The notes under the pieces were generated by a model. The model saw only the letters and a list, made by a program, of their open reading frames with translations, ran no database searches and was not told where the DNA came from. From positions 1 through 64,000 of the forward strand of contig SXND01000249.1 in NCBI GenBank assembly GCA_005777235.1: DNA of 64,000 bases, read 5' to 3'. The stretch comes from Pseudomonadota bacterium. Its GTDB lineage: Bacteria > Tectomicrobia > Entotheonellia > Entotheonellales > Entotheonellaceae. A program made the translations under genes and the position numbers. Below are positions 1 to 8,300 of the stretch, in pieces (positions within the stretch are counted from its first letter, which is position 1; each line of letters begins with the position of its first letter).

Positions 1-117
1 ATGATGCGCTACCTCGATTTTAATGATGGGTACACGAGCCAAGAATCGGGCCATCCCAGCGACGCAATCGCTGCGGTCTTGTCTCCGGCAGAGGTGGCGC
101 ATAGTGATGGCCGTCAG
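1..117. repeat. 117-bp exact duplicate, copy A
   Basis: Bases 1-117 are identical, base for base, to 8553-8669, which lie inside the MmgE/PrpD gene. Identity stops abruptly at 118 against 8670. In both places the segment is read in the same frame, so copy A supplies the first 39 codons of the ligase reading frame that follows. Because the copy begins exactly at base 1 and has no divergence, it looks more like an assembly-graph overlap at a contig end than an old duplication. A very recent gene conversion or insertion is the alternative. Confidence 0.95.
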
Positions 118-1284
118 TGCTATAAGAGTGTGCTGGAGGTGCCTGGCACCGTCGACATCGCCATCTTTTGCATCCCGGCCCGCTTTGTGGCCCAGGTGCT
201 GGCCGAAGTGGGCGAAGACGCCTTGCAGCAGGAAGTGGTGGCCGTGGCACGCCAATACAACGTGCGCCTGATGGGGCCGAATATCTACGGCTTTTACTAC
301 ACGCATAACAATCTCTGTGCGACTTTCTGCACGCCCTATGATGAAAAAGGCAGCGTGGCCCTGTCCTCGCAGAGCGGCGGTGTGGGCATGGCGATTATCG
401 GCTTTAGCCGCTCGGCCAAGATGGGTGGGTCCGCCATAGTCGGTCTGGGGAACAAGTCGGATATTGATGAAGACGATCTGTTGACGTTCTTCGAGCAAGA
501 CCCCAACACCCAAGTGGTGGCCATGCACGTTGAGGATTTGAAAGATGGTCGGTCGTTTGCCGAGGTGGCCAAACGTGTGTCGCAGCACAAACCGATTGTC
601 GTGCTGAAAGCCGGACGCACAGCGATGGGTGCCCGTGCGGCACGGTCGCACACTGGGGCGCTAGCTGGCAATGACAAAATCTACGACGCTGTGCTGCGGC
701 AATGTGGGGTGATTCGCGCCAATAGCCTGAACGACATGTTGGAATTTGCCCGTGGCTTGCAGATTTTGCCAACGCCCAAAGGCGAGAACGTCGTCATTGT
801 CACGGGTGCCGGAGGCTCAGGCGTGTTGCTTTCCGATGCCTGCGTGGACAACGGCCTGCGCCTGATGAGCATGCCAGACGATCTCGATGCGGCCTTCAAA
901 AAATTCATCCCACCGTTTGGCGCCTCGGGGAATCCGGTGGACATTACGGGCGGCGAGCCACCGAGCACCTATCGGAATACGATTGAGTTGGCGTTGGACG
1001 ACGAACGCATCCACGCCCTCATCCTGGGCTACTGGCATACCATCATTACGCCCCCCATGGTGTTTGCGGCGTTGTTGAGCGAAGTCGTCGAGGCAGCCCG
1101 ACAACGCGGCATCCACAAGCCCGTGGTGGCGTCCCTGGTGGGTGATGTCGAGGTCGAAGAGGCCTGCCGGGCGCTGAATGATCACCAGATTCTGGCCTAT
1201 CCCTACACCACGGAGAAACCCGTGGCAGTCCTCGGGGCGAAATACCGTTGGGCGCGGGCCGCGGGGTTGCTCCCACACGCGTAG
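1..1284 (+). CDS. Acyl-CoA ligase (NDP-forming), CoA-binding/ligase subunit, chimeric 5' end
   Basis: From about residue 40 the product matches the NDP-forming acetate-CoA ligase / succinyl-CoA synthetase-alpha superfamily. These enzymes couple an acyl-CoA thioester with ADP/ATP through a phosphohistidine. Visible motifs are SSQSGGVG (about residues 122-129), a GNKSDIDEDD stretch, and SHTGALAG (about 216-223), which carries the conserved histidine region of the second ligase domain. The first 39 residues belong to MmgE/PrpD (see the 117-bp repeat), so the N-terminal half of the Rossmann-type CoA-binding domain is missing and the start shown is not the native one. No ATP-grasp partner subunit is visible here. 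The 3' end is intact (TAG at 1282-1284). Family assignment is firm; substrate is unknown. Confidence 0.8.
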   Translation: MMRYLDFNDGYTSQESGHPSDAIAAVLSPAEVAHSDGRQCYKSVLEVPGTVDIAIFCIPARFVAQVLAEVGEDALQQEVVAVARQYNVRLMGPNIYGFYYTHNNLCATFCTPYDEKGSVALSSQSGGVGMAIIGFSRSAKMGGSAIVGLGNKSDIDEDDLLTFFEQDPNTQVVAMHVEDLKDGRSFAEVAKRVSQHKPIVVLKAGRTAMGARAARSHTGALAGNDKIYDAVLRQCGVIRANSLNDMLEFARGLQILPTPKGENVVIVTGAGGSGVLLSDACVDNGLRLMSMPDDLDAAFKKFIPPFGASGNPVDITGGEPPSTYRNTIELALDDERIHALILGYWHTIITPPMVFAALLSEVVEAARQRGIHKPVVASLVGDVEVEEACRALNDHQILAYPYTTEKPVAVLGAKYRWARAAGLLPHA

Positions 1285-1313
1285 CCCAGTCCCACGCCAC
1301 GAAAGGTGAGGCG

Positions 1314-2129
1314 ATGTGGAGTCTCTGGCGGCCCTGCCGCCGTGCTTGGCACAACCCGATTTTCCAGGGAGGGCTGGTTGCGTTCGCGCAGCAGCCCACG
1401 CATCGCTCCTATAGCCTGAACTATGTCGCTACCCTCTCGGCGGTCCTCCTCATCACCTGGCCCAAAGAGGCACTGGTGAATGTCCGCGACCTGCCCTTTA
1501 CCTATAATGCCCTGGGCACGGTCATTCTGATGATCTTAGCCTACTTAAATGTGGCGCAGGGTGCGACCCGCCTGCTCGGGTCGCAGTATGTCCGTCTGCA
1601 CGAGTGGCTGGCGCTCGCCCCGGTGTCCGCCGGGACGTTTCTGCGGGGCTATGTCGCCGCCAGCAGCCTCGAACTGGCCCTCTTTTGGGGCCTGTCGGTG
1701 CCACTCGTGCTGTGTGCCGCGCAAGTCTCGGGCGAGCCGTGGCAACATTGGAGCGCCGGGCTGCTGATTATCCTGGTCTGTACGGGGAGCTATCGCCTGG
1801 TCGGCATCACCCTCTTATTCTACTGCGAGCGCGAGGAGTTCTTACTGTACATTTTGGTGCGCTTACTCTACGTTGGCTTTATTCTTGGGAGTGGCTTTGT
1901 TGTCCCTCTGTACAACCCTGTGCTGGCGTTTGCCGATGCCAGCCTCTGGCCACCGCGTTTGGCGAGCCTGCCTCTCCCGGGCCTCATCCTGCGCGGTTGG
2001 GTCGCGACAGTGGTGTTGCATGGGCTGCTCGCGGCTGGCAGTGTGATCATTGCCTGGCAGCGTATACGTTGGATACAGCGTCGTGCCGCACGACACGAGG
2101 CACGCGAAGAACCGAGGATGTATGGCTGA
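1314..2129 (+). CDS. Multi-pass membrane protein, ABC-2 permease-like, first gene of the MoxR/Bat operon
   Basis: Product of 271 residues with roughly six hydrophobic segments and a basic C-terminus (IRWIQRRAARHEAR). I place the start at ATG 1314 because an AAAGGTGAG ribosome-binding site lies just upstream; an earlier in-frame ATG at 1248 overlaps the preceding gene. The 3' end overlaps the next start by 8 bases, so it is co-translated with the DUF4175-like, MoxR, DUF58 and BatA genes. No ATPase or soluble catalytic domain is present. In similar operons this position often holds an ABC-2-type permease-like protein, but I see no family-defining motif, so the transport role is inference. Confidence 0.65.
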   Translation: MWSLWRPCRRAWHNPIFQGGLVAFAQQPTHRSYSLNYVATLSAVLLITWPKEALVNVRDLPFTYNALGTVILMILAYLNVAQGATRLLGSQYVRLHEWLALAPVSAGTFLRGYVAASSLELALFWGLSVPLVLCAAQVSGEPWQHWSAGLLIILVCTGSYRLVGITLLFYCEREEFLLYILVRLLYVGFILGSGFVVPLYNPVLAFADASLWPPRLASLPLPGLILRGWVATVVLHGLLAAGSVIIAWQRIRWIQRRAARHEAREEPRMYG

Positions 2130-3624
2130 GTCGCACCCACTCGAACGTATCATACAACAATTACAACAGCGCTATGCACGGCAGCAGCGGCTGCGCTTGG
2201 CGCTGGATGTGCTGCTCGGTGGCACCTGGGTGGCGTTGTTACTGAGTGTTTTGATGCCGCTGTTGCGCTGGACGACTCCCCTGGAGCTGGTGTACGGCGG
2301 GTTGGCTGGCGGTATGGTCGTGGTCTTTGTCGGGTTGGCCTGGCGGGTGCGTGCCACCCCCTTCGACGTCTTGGTGCGTACGGATGGCGCGCTCGGACTC
2401 CACGAGAGTTTGAGCACGGCCTATGAATATCGCCAGCAACACGCTACGCATCCGTTTCTCCCTGGCCTCACGGCCACGGCGGCACGGCTGGCGCCACAGG
2501 TGAAAACACGTCGGGTGTTTCCCCTACAGATACCGCGGCGTGTCTGGGTGCTGCCGGTGCTGCTGGCAGCGCTGCTGGGGGTGTCGAGGCTCCACGTGAC
2601 ACCGTGGCCGTTGGATAATGCGCCAGAGCCAGACGTTGCACAGCACATCAGCCGCGAAGGGCAGCGGCTCGAACAATGGGGCCGTGCCCTGGAAGACGTG
2701 GCCAAACGCGAGCAACTGGACCGCAGCATGATCCTGGCGCGGCAAATCCAGCAGCTTGGTCAGCGGTTGCAGCGGGAAGGCGGTGAGCCGGGCCAGCTCG
2801 CGGAGCGGATGGCGACGCTGTCGCAGTACCTCCAGCGTCTCCAGCAGGAACTGCGTGAGCGGGCCTTGATGAATGATGCGGGTACTGCCGCGGCCCACGA
2901 GGTGCTCATGGCTGGGAAGAGCCTGAAGCAGGAACTGCGTGAGATTCTCCAGATGCTGCAAAACGATACATCGCCGCGCGATAGGGGCGCGATGGCGGAA
3001 CACAGTGTGCTGCGCTTGAGTCGCCAGTTTGGCCAACAGCCCCAGTTGGAACAGCTGTTACAGAATCTGCGGGCTGGGGATCTGGATACCGCCCGCCAAT
3101 TATTACAGGATGCTTTGCAACAGCAACAGGCCTCGGAAGAGGTCGAACATCTGGACCGAGCCCGGCGGGCGCTGGAATACGCCTCACGCTCCATTCAACG
3201 TGGGGGGCAACAGAACGCGGGGAGCACGCGCTCTCGTTCGCAGACGGATGCGACCGGTTCCATGCCCATGGACATGGGCGACGAGGGTCTGTCTCCCGAT
3301 GCCATGTCTGGGATGGACGACTATCCTGGGCCAGGAGCCCAGGATGGCGTCGGGTCGTCCACGGCGACCCGCCAGCACCAGGGACCAGCGCTGCGGGAGT
3401 CCGAGCAAGCGGCGTCGCATGTCGAGGTCGCCAGCGGCGAGGGGCAGCGGCGGACGAGTTACATGCGGTATCTGCCAACGCCGAATGGGGCGCAGGTGCC
3501 CGTCGAGCACACCGCCGTGCAGTATCAGCAGGCGGCCGAGGCGGTGCTCACTCAGGAGCATATCCCGCGGGCGTACCGCGAGCAGATCAAGCAATACTTT
3601 CTCTCGCTTGGGATGATGAAATGA
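2122..3624 (+). CDS. DUF4175-like membrane-anchored coiled-coil protein
   Basis: Product of 500 residues from ATG 2122 (GAGGA at about 2114-2118; the longer frame from 2050 lies inside the upstream gene). Two hydrophobic segments sit near residues 28-70 and a third near 140-155. A long, Gln/Glu/Arg-rich region (about 170-370) predicted to be coiled coil follows, then a low-complexity Ser/Gly/Met linker. The end (AYREQIKQYFLSLGMMK) resembles the short C-terminal helix of DUF4175-type proteins in Bat operons. Its stop overlaps the MoxR start in an ATGA arrangement, implying translational coupling. The function of this family is not established; a periplasm-facing scaffold for the MoxR/VWA system is a reasonable inference. 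Confidence 0.65.
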   Translation: MAESHPLERIIQQLQQRYARQQRLRLALDVLLGGTWVALLLSVLMPLLRWTTPLELVYGGLAGGMVVVFVGLAWRVRATPFDVLVRTDGALGLHESLSTAYEYRQQHATHPFLPGLTATAARLAPQVKTRRVFPLQIPRRVWVLPVLLAALLGVSRLHVTPWPLDNAPEPDVAQHISREGQRLEQWGRALEDVAKREQLDRSMILARQIQQLGQRLQREGGEPGQLAERMATLSQYLQRLQQELRERALMNDAGTAAAHEVLMAGKSLKQELREILQMLQNDTSPRDRGAMAEHSVLRLSRQFGQQPQLEQLLQNLRAGDLDTARQLLQDALQQQQASEEVEHLDRARRALEYASRSIQRGGQQNAGSTRSRSQTDATGSMPMDMGDEGLSPDAMSGMDDYPGPGAQDGVGSSTATRQHQGPALRESEQAASHVEVASGEGQRRTSYMRYLPTPNGAQVPVEHTAVQYQQAAEAVLTQEHIPRAYREQIKQYFLSLGMMK

Positions 3625-4616
3625 CCGACATTGCGGCCGAGGTCCACCAGTTTGGCGAGGATTTTGCGCGCGTGCGCACCGAGATTGCGAAAGCCATTGT
3701 GGGCCATGCCGAGGTGGTTGATGGCCTCCTCATGTGCTTGCTGTGCGGTGGCCATGCCCTCCTCGAAGGCGTGCCTGGCCTCGGCAAAACGCTCTTAGTC
3801 AAAAGTCTCGGGGCCGCACTCCACCTCAATTTTTCACGGATTCAGTTCACGCCCGATCTCATGCCAGCCGATATTATCGGCACCAGGGTGGTGTCGCAGG
3901 ATGAGGCGGGGAAGCGCTACTTTGAGTTTCAAAAAGGCCCAGTGTTCAGCCATATTGTCTTGGCGGATGAGATTAACCGCGCAACGCCCAGAACGCAGTC
4001 GGCCTTGCTCGAAGCCATGCAAGAACAGACGGTCACCGTCGGGGGGATAGGCTACGCGCTGCCGCCGCCGTTTCTCGTGCTGGCCACGCAAAATCCCCTG
4101 GATATGGAGGGGGTCTATCCCCTGCCTGAAGCACAACTAGACCGCTTTTTCGTCAAATTGCAGGTGCACTATCCGTCTTTTGCGGATCTGAGCGAGATTG
4201 TCGACCGGACCACCCAGCGGCAGGAACAACAGTTGCAACCGGTCCTGCACACGGCCCGTATTTTAGAAGCCCAGCAGTTGGTCCGGGAAGTGCCGCTGGC
4301 CTCGCATGTCAAGAGCTATGCCATTCGGCTCGTCATGGCCACGCATCCACAGCCCTCAACCGCTTCCGAGCGTATTCAACGTTATGTGCGCTACGGTTCT
4401 AGTCCACGCGGGGTGCAAAGTCTGGTCCTTGCCGCGAAGGTGCGGGCGCTGTTTCACGGGCGCTTCCAGGTCAGTTTTGAGGACCTGCGCCTGGTGGCCT
4501 TGCCGTGCCTACGTCATCGCCTGATCTTAAACTTTGAAGGCGAAGCGGAGGGCATTGATCCGGCCGATCTCCTCCACGAGATTCTGGAGCAGTTACCCGA
4601 ACAAGCGCCGAGATAG
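3621..4616 (+). CDS. MoxR-family AAA+ ATPase
   Basis: Product of 331 residues, the usual MoxR length. Walker A is GVPGLGKT (residues 50-57) and Walker B ends in the ADEINRA segment with Asp116/Glu117, followed by the typical sensor-1 stretch LATQNPLDMEGVYPLPEAQLDRF. MoxR ATPases act as chaperone-like remodelers that work with VWA-domain partners, often in metal-cofactor insertion or envelope stress tolerance. The following DUF58 and BatA/VWA genes fit that pairing exactly. The start overlaps the upstream stop by four bases. All core catalytic motifs are present, so the protein should be an active ATPase; the client in this organism cannot be told from sequence. Confidence 0.93.
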   Translation: MTDIAAEVHQFGEDFARVRTEIAKAIVGHAEVVDGLLMCLLCGGHALLEGVPGLGKTLLVKSLGAALHLNFSRIQFTPDLMPADIIGTRVVSQDEAGKRYFEFQKGPVFSHIVLADEINRATPRTQSALLEAMQEQTVTVGGIGYALPPPFLVLATQNPLDMEGVYPLPEAQLDRFFVKLQVHYPSFADLSEIVDRTTQRQEQQLQPVLHTARILEAQQLVREVPLASHVKSYAIRLVMATHPQPSTASERIQRYVRYGSSPRGVQSLVLAAKVRALFHGRFQVSFEDLRLVALPCLRHRLILNFEGEAEGIDPADLLHEILEQLPEQAPR

Positions 4617-4626
4617 GATACAGGGC

Positions 4627-5508
4627 GTGCAGAGCACCTTGTTTGACACCGAGTTCCTGAGCAAGCTGGACACCCTGCGGTTCCTGGCCCGTAAGGTGTT
4701 GCGCGGCCAGAGTCAAAACGACCGTACGACCGTCCGTCGTGGCATGGGGCTGGAATTCAGCGATTACCGGCGCTATCATGCTGGCGATGATTTTCGCTAT
4801 ATTGACTGGAATATCTATAGTCGGCTGGATCAGTTGTTCCTGAAGATCTTTACTGCCGAGGAAGATCTGGCAATTCATCTCCTGGTGGATACCAGCCAAT
4901 CCATGCAGCTGGGGACGCCCCCAAAACTGGATTACGCCCGCCGGGTGGCCGCAGCGCTGGGCTATATTGGCCTCAATAGCCTGGACCGTGTGGGTGCGGT
5001 ATCGTTCGCCGACGAGCTGGGCAAACCCATGCCGCCGCAGCGCGGACGGCAGCAAATCTTTGCCTTGTTTCGTTATTTTGAAGCCCTAGAGTGTCACGGC
5101 GGCACGGACCTGAATCGCGTGTTGAGCAATTATGCCCGCCACAGTACAACGGGCGGCCTGGCCATTGTGCTCAGTGATCTGCTCGATCCGCAAGGATACA
5201 TGCGTGGACTCGACGCCCTGGCCTACGGGCGTTTCGATGTGCTGGTGATTCAGCTCATCGACGAGACGGAAATCAACCCGCCGTTGGAGGGCGCCTTACG
5301 TCTCCAGGACATCGAAAGTAGCCAGCAACGGCGGATCACGATCAATCGACGTCTCCTTGAACGGTATCGCGCAAAAGTGCTAGAGTATTTTGCGCAAATC
5401 GAAGCGTTTTGTGCGCAACGTAACATTGAGTATCTGCGTGCCAGTACAACTGTCCCTTTTGAAGATGTGATTCTGCGCTATCTACGACGTGGCGTATATC
5501 TCCATTAA
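4627..5508 (+). CDS. DUF58 domain protein (VWA-like), MoxR partner
   Basis: I choose GTG 4627 as start, 10 bases after the MoxR stop, because the product then begins LFDTEFLSKLDTLRFLARK, the normal N-terminus of DUF58 proteins. The longer frame from 4534 lies within moxR. Product of 293 residues. The DUF58 signature (GLEFSDYRRYHAGDDFRYIDW) spans residues 41-61. A VWA-like fold follows with a MIDAS motif DTSQS at 88-92. DUF58 proteins are regular partners of MoxR ATPases. No transmembrane segment is evident, so it is probably cytoplasmic or peripheral. Confidence 0.9.
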   Translation: MQSTLFDTEFLSKLDTLRFLARKVLRGQSQNDRTTVRRGMGLEFSDYRRYHAGDDFRYIDWNIYSRLDQLFLKIFTAEEDLAIHLLVDTSQSMQLGTPPKLDYARRVAAALGYIGLNSLDRVGAVSFADELGKPMPPQRGRQQIFALFRYFEALECHGGTDLNRVLSNYARHSTTGGLAIVLSDLLDPQGYMRGLDALAYGRFDVLVIQLIDETEINPPLEGALRLQDIESSQQRRITINRRLLERYRAKVLEYFAQIEAFCAQRNIEYLRASTTVPFEDVILRYLRRGVYLH

Positions 5509-5531
5509 TTCCGGACCCCTGACCATCTTTT

Positions 5532-7385
5532 ATGACATGGCTTCATCCCAACGCATTTGCCCTGCTCGCCTTCGTGCCGGTGGTGCTGCTGTTGCACGCC
5601 CTGCGTTCTCGGCGTCGGGACGTGCGGGTCAGCACGCTGTTCTTATGGGACAGCGTGCTGCGCGAAGCCCACGGCAGCCTGGGGTGGCATCGCCTGGTGC
5701 AGAATGTGCCGCTCTTCTTGCAGCTCTTGCTGGTCTGTGGTTTGACGGCCGTCTTAGCCAACCCCATACTCACGACTACGGCGGCCTCCAATACAGACAT
5801 GGTGCTGGTGCTGGATGTCAGTGCCAGCATGCAGACGCGGACAGCGCAAGGCTCACGTTTTGCCGAGGCGCAACAGCGTGCGTTGCAGGTCATCGGCACC
5901 CTGCCACGCGAACGGCACATGGCGCTGCTGACCGCCGGTCGTCACCCACAGGTCGTCGAGTTTTTTACGGCAGACAAAGACGTGTTACGCCAGGCCGTGC
6001 ACAGTCTGCAGCCCACGGATGCGCCAGGCAGCATGCGCGACGCGGTGCTCCTGGCGCTCTCCTTCACGCAGGGGAGTGGCACGCACGAGGTGGTGGTGAT
6101 CGGTGACGGGGCCTATGGTCCCCAGTTTGACCTGGATATGGCGCAGAGCCACGTGCGGCACATCCAAGTGGGAGGTGACGAACGCAATATCGGCATCACC
6201 CGTATGGCGCTGCGACCGGTGCCCGACCCACCGGACACGTATGACATCCTGATTGCCGTGAAAAATTTTTCTCTCCAGTCCGTCGACGTGCCACTCCAGG
6301 TCACCGCCGTCCTGCGCAAGCCCTTACTCGAACGCCGTCTGGCGCTCCAGCCTGGGGAGGAAGCGGTGGTCGTCTCCACCCTGGCTGGGCCGCTGAAAGG
6401 CGCAGTACAAGCGGAGATTACGGTGGACGATGATTTCCCCCTGGATAATCGGGCGTATGGCGTCGTCGCCCCGCCGACGCAGACCTGGGTGCTCCTCGTC
6501 GGGGAGAGCAACTACTTCCTCGAAACGCTGTTGACCTCCTTCCCAGGCGTTTTCGTCAACGTGGCGCCCCAGGTGACCGCCGAGACCTTGCCGCGCCTGT
6601 TAGAAGCCAACCAGCTCATTATTTTTAACGGTGTACAGCCTCCAGCGCTGCGTCGTGGGCATTTTTTGTTGCTGAATACGACGCCACAAGATCCGCGTTT
6701 CCAGACCGAGGGCACGGTACAGCACCCACGGGTACTCGACTGGCAGCGTCAGCATCCCTTACTGCAGTTTCTCGAACTGGACGATTTACACATCGAAGAA
6801 GCCCACATCGTCCGTCCGCAGGGTGAGGCCCAGAATCTCATCGACGGGAACTATACCTCCCTGTTGAGTATCCTGGACGAACCACCTCTGCGGCTCGTGG
6901 TCCTGCCCTTTGATCTGATGCGTTCTGACTTCCCGCTGCGGGTGGCCTTCCCGATCTTCATGCAGAACCTCTTACGGTGGTTCAGCCCGCCGCGCGACGC
7001 CTGGCACGCCGGGTCTGTTCAAGCAGGTACCGCCCATACGATCTTTTTTGATCAACCGGTGTCTGAGGCTACCGTGCAAGACCCACAGGGCCAGCAACGC
7101 ACCTACAGTATTGCGAGCAATCCATGGGTGTTCGCAGACACCCAGCATGTTGGGGTGTATATTGTGCGCGCCGGTGACACCAAACACTATCTGAGCGTCA
7201 ATCTCCTTGATGCCACAGAATCAGATATCAACCCAACAACCAAGCGCCCATCCGTGACGCCCCCAGCACCCGTGGTCCCACTCCACCCGGCTGGGGTGCT
7301 GGAGAGACCGCTCTGGCTGTATGGGCTCCTCGGGGCGATGATCCTGCTCCTCGGGGAGTGGTTTATCTGGTGCCGCAATGTCTAG
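5532..7385 (+). CDS. BatA/VWA-domain membrane protein
   Basis: Product of 617 residues. It opens with the BatA N-terminal segment (WLHPNAFALLAFVPVVLLLH, then RSRRRDVRVSTLFLW) and a second hydrophobic helix near residues 57-80. A VWA domain follows whose MIDAS motif DVSAS lies near residues 94-98. The large middle part looks like a periplasmic beta-rich region, and the protein ends in a single transmembrane helix near residues 593-612. It is last in the operon, 23 bases after the DUF58 stop. Bat proteins are linked to oxidative/envelope stress tolerance in Bacteroidota and to metal-cofactor maturation elsewhere; here only the pairing with MoxR and DUF58 is supported. Confidence 0.85.
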   Translation: MTWLHPNAFALLAFVPVVLLLHALRSRRRDVRVSTLFLWDSVLREAHGSLGWHRLVQNVPLFLQLLLVCGLTAVLANPILTTTAASNTDMVLVLDVSASMQTRTAQGSRFAEAQQRALQVIGTLPRERHMALLTAGRHPQVVEFFTADKDVLRQAVHSLQPTDAPGSMRDAVLLALSFTQGSGTHEVVVIGDGAYGPQFDLDMAQSHVRHIQVGGDERNIGITRMALRPVPDPPDTYDILIAVKNFSLQSVDVPLQVTAVLRKPLLERRLALQPGEEAVVVSTLAGPLKGAVQAEITVDDDFPLDNRAYGVVAPPTQTWVLLVGESNYFLETLLTSFPGVFVNVAPQVTAETLPRLLEANQLIIFNGVQPPALRRGHFLLLNTTPQDPRFQTEGTVQHPRVLDWQRQHPLLQFLELDDLHIEEAHIVRPQGEAQNLIDGNYTSLLSILDEPPLRLVVLPFDLMRSDFPLRVAFPIFMQNLLRWFSPPRDAWHAGSVQAGTAHTIFFDQPVSEATVQDPQGQQRTYSIASNPWVFADTQHVGVYIVRAGDTKHYLSVNLLDATESDINPTTKRPSVTPPAPVVPLHPAGVLERPLWLYGLLGAMILLLGEWFIWCRNV

Positions 7386-7581
7386 TTACGAGCTCTTCAA
7401 TCCATTTTTACACTTATTTTGGCGAAAAGTCCTCTTTATGGGGTTGACTAAATGAGATTTTCTCGACACAATAATGACCTGGATATTCCCAATTGCTGTC
7501 GGGGTATCGCAGCCGACCGACGCGTACGGGCGCGTCTGTTTGGGGTTTTAGTGCCCTATCCGGGCTAGAAGGAGTCCACAC

Positions 7582-8223
7582 GTGGACACCGAGAACGAAT
7601 ACCTGCCTACGACTTCCTATGTCATCCTCGGGTTACTGACATTCAAAGAAATGTCAGGCTACGACTTGAAGCAGCTCATCAATAAAAGCATTACGCACTT
7701 TTACTGGAGCCCAGCGAAAAGTCAGATTTATGGTGAATTACGCCGCTTGGAATCTCATAGTCTGGTCACGATGCGGGAGGTGCCGCAAACCCTCCGTCCT
7801 GACAAGCGCATGTACCAGATTACCCCTCAGGGACACGAGGCCATGCAGCAATGGCTCGAGCACTCGGGTGTCGAACCGGATTCCTACAAAAGTGCGTTGT
7901 TACTGAAAGTCTTCTTTGGCCACATGCTGTCCACTGAGGCGACCATTGGGTTGTTGGAAGAACGTCGGAAGCAAATTAATGCCGAGCTGGCTGGGTGCGA
8001 GAAACGCGCCAATGCCCTGCAAGAGCAAGGCCAAGCACCTGATGCGGACGACGAAATTTTCTTCCCATACCTCACGTTGCAACGTAGTATCGCCCTCTGC
8101 CAAGCGGATCTCGTCTGGCTCGATGGGGCGCTTGAGCAACTCCGGCAGCGCCAGGCACAAGGTGGGGCGAAACGCAAGCGCAAAGCCCCGGCAAGTAGCG
8201 GGAAGAGTCGCGCGCGTGCCTAA
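7582..8223 (+). CDS. PadR-family transcriptional regulator
   Basis: Product of 213 residues from GTG 7582, preceded by a strong GAAGGAG (7568-7574). The N-terminal winged helix is typical of PadR (TSYVILGLLTFKEMSGYDLK, then SQIYGELRRLE and the KRMYQITPQG wing). The C-terminal half is the helical PadR_C/Vir-like dimerisation region, ending in a strongly basic tail (KRKRKAPASSGKSRARA). PadR proteins usually repress detoxification or catabolic genes on binding small aromatics. The next gene (MmgE/PrpD) starts 77 bases downstream on the same strand and may be its target or simply co-transcribed. The ligand is unknown. Confidence 0.92.
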   Translation: MDTENEYLPTTSYVILGLLTFKEMSGYDLKQLINKSITHFYWSPAKSQIYGELRRLESHSLVTMREVPQTLRPDKRMYQITPQGHEAMQQWLEHSGVEPDSYKSALLLKVFFGHMLSTEATIGLLEERRKQINAELAGCEKRANALQEQGQAPDADDEIFFPYLTLQRSIALCQADLVWLDGALEQLRQRQAQGGAKRKRKAPASSGKSRARA

Positions 8224-8300
8224 TCCCCCTGCGCTTCCCAGAGGTGGAAGCGTATGGCTCGTATGCCCACGGTCATGAGAATGAGAGAGGAACCGGTGCC

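Noticed and set aside
7444-7475. Promoter before padR (TTGACT and AATAAT)
   Set aside because: The 20-base spacer is too long for a confident sigma70 promoter.
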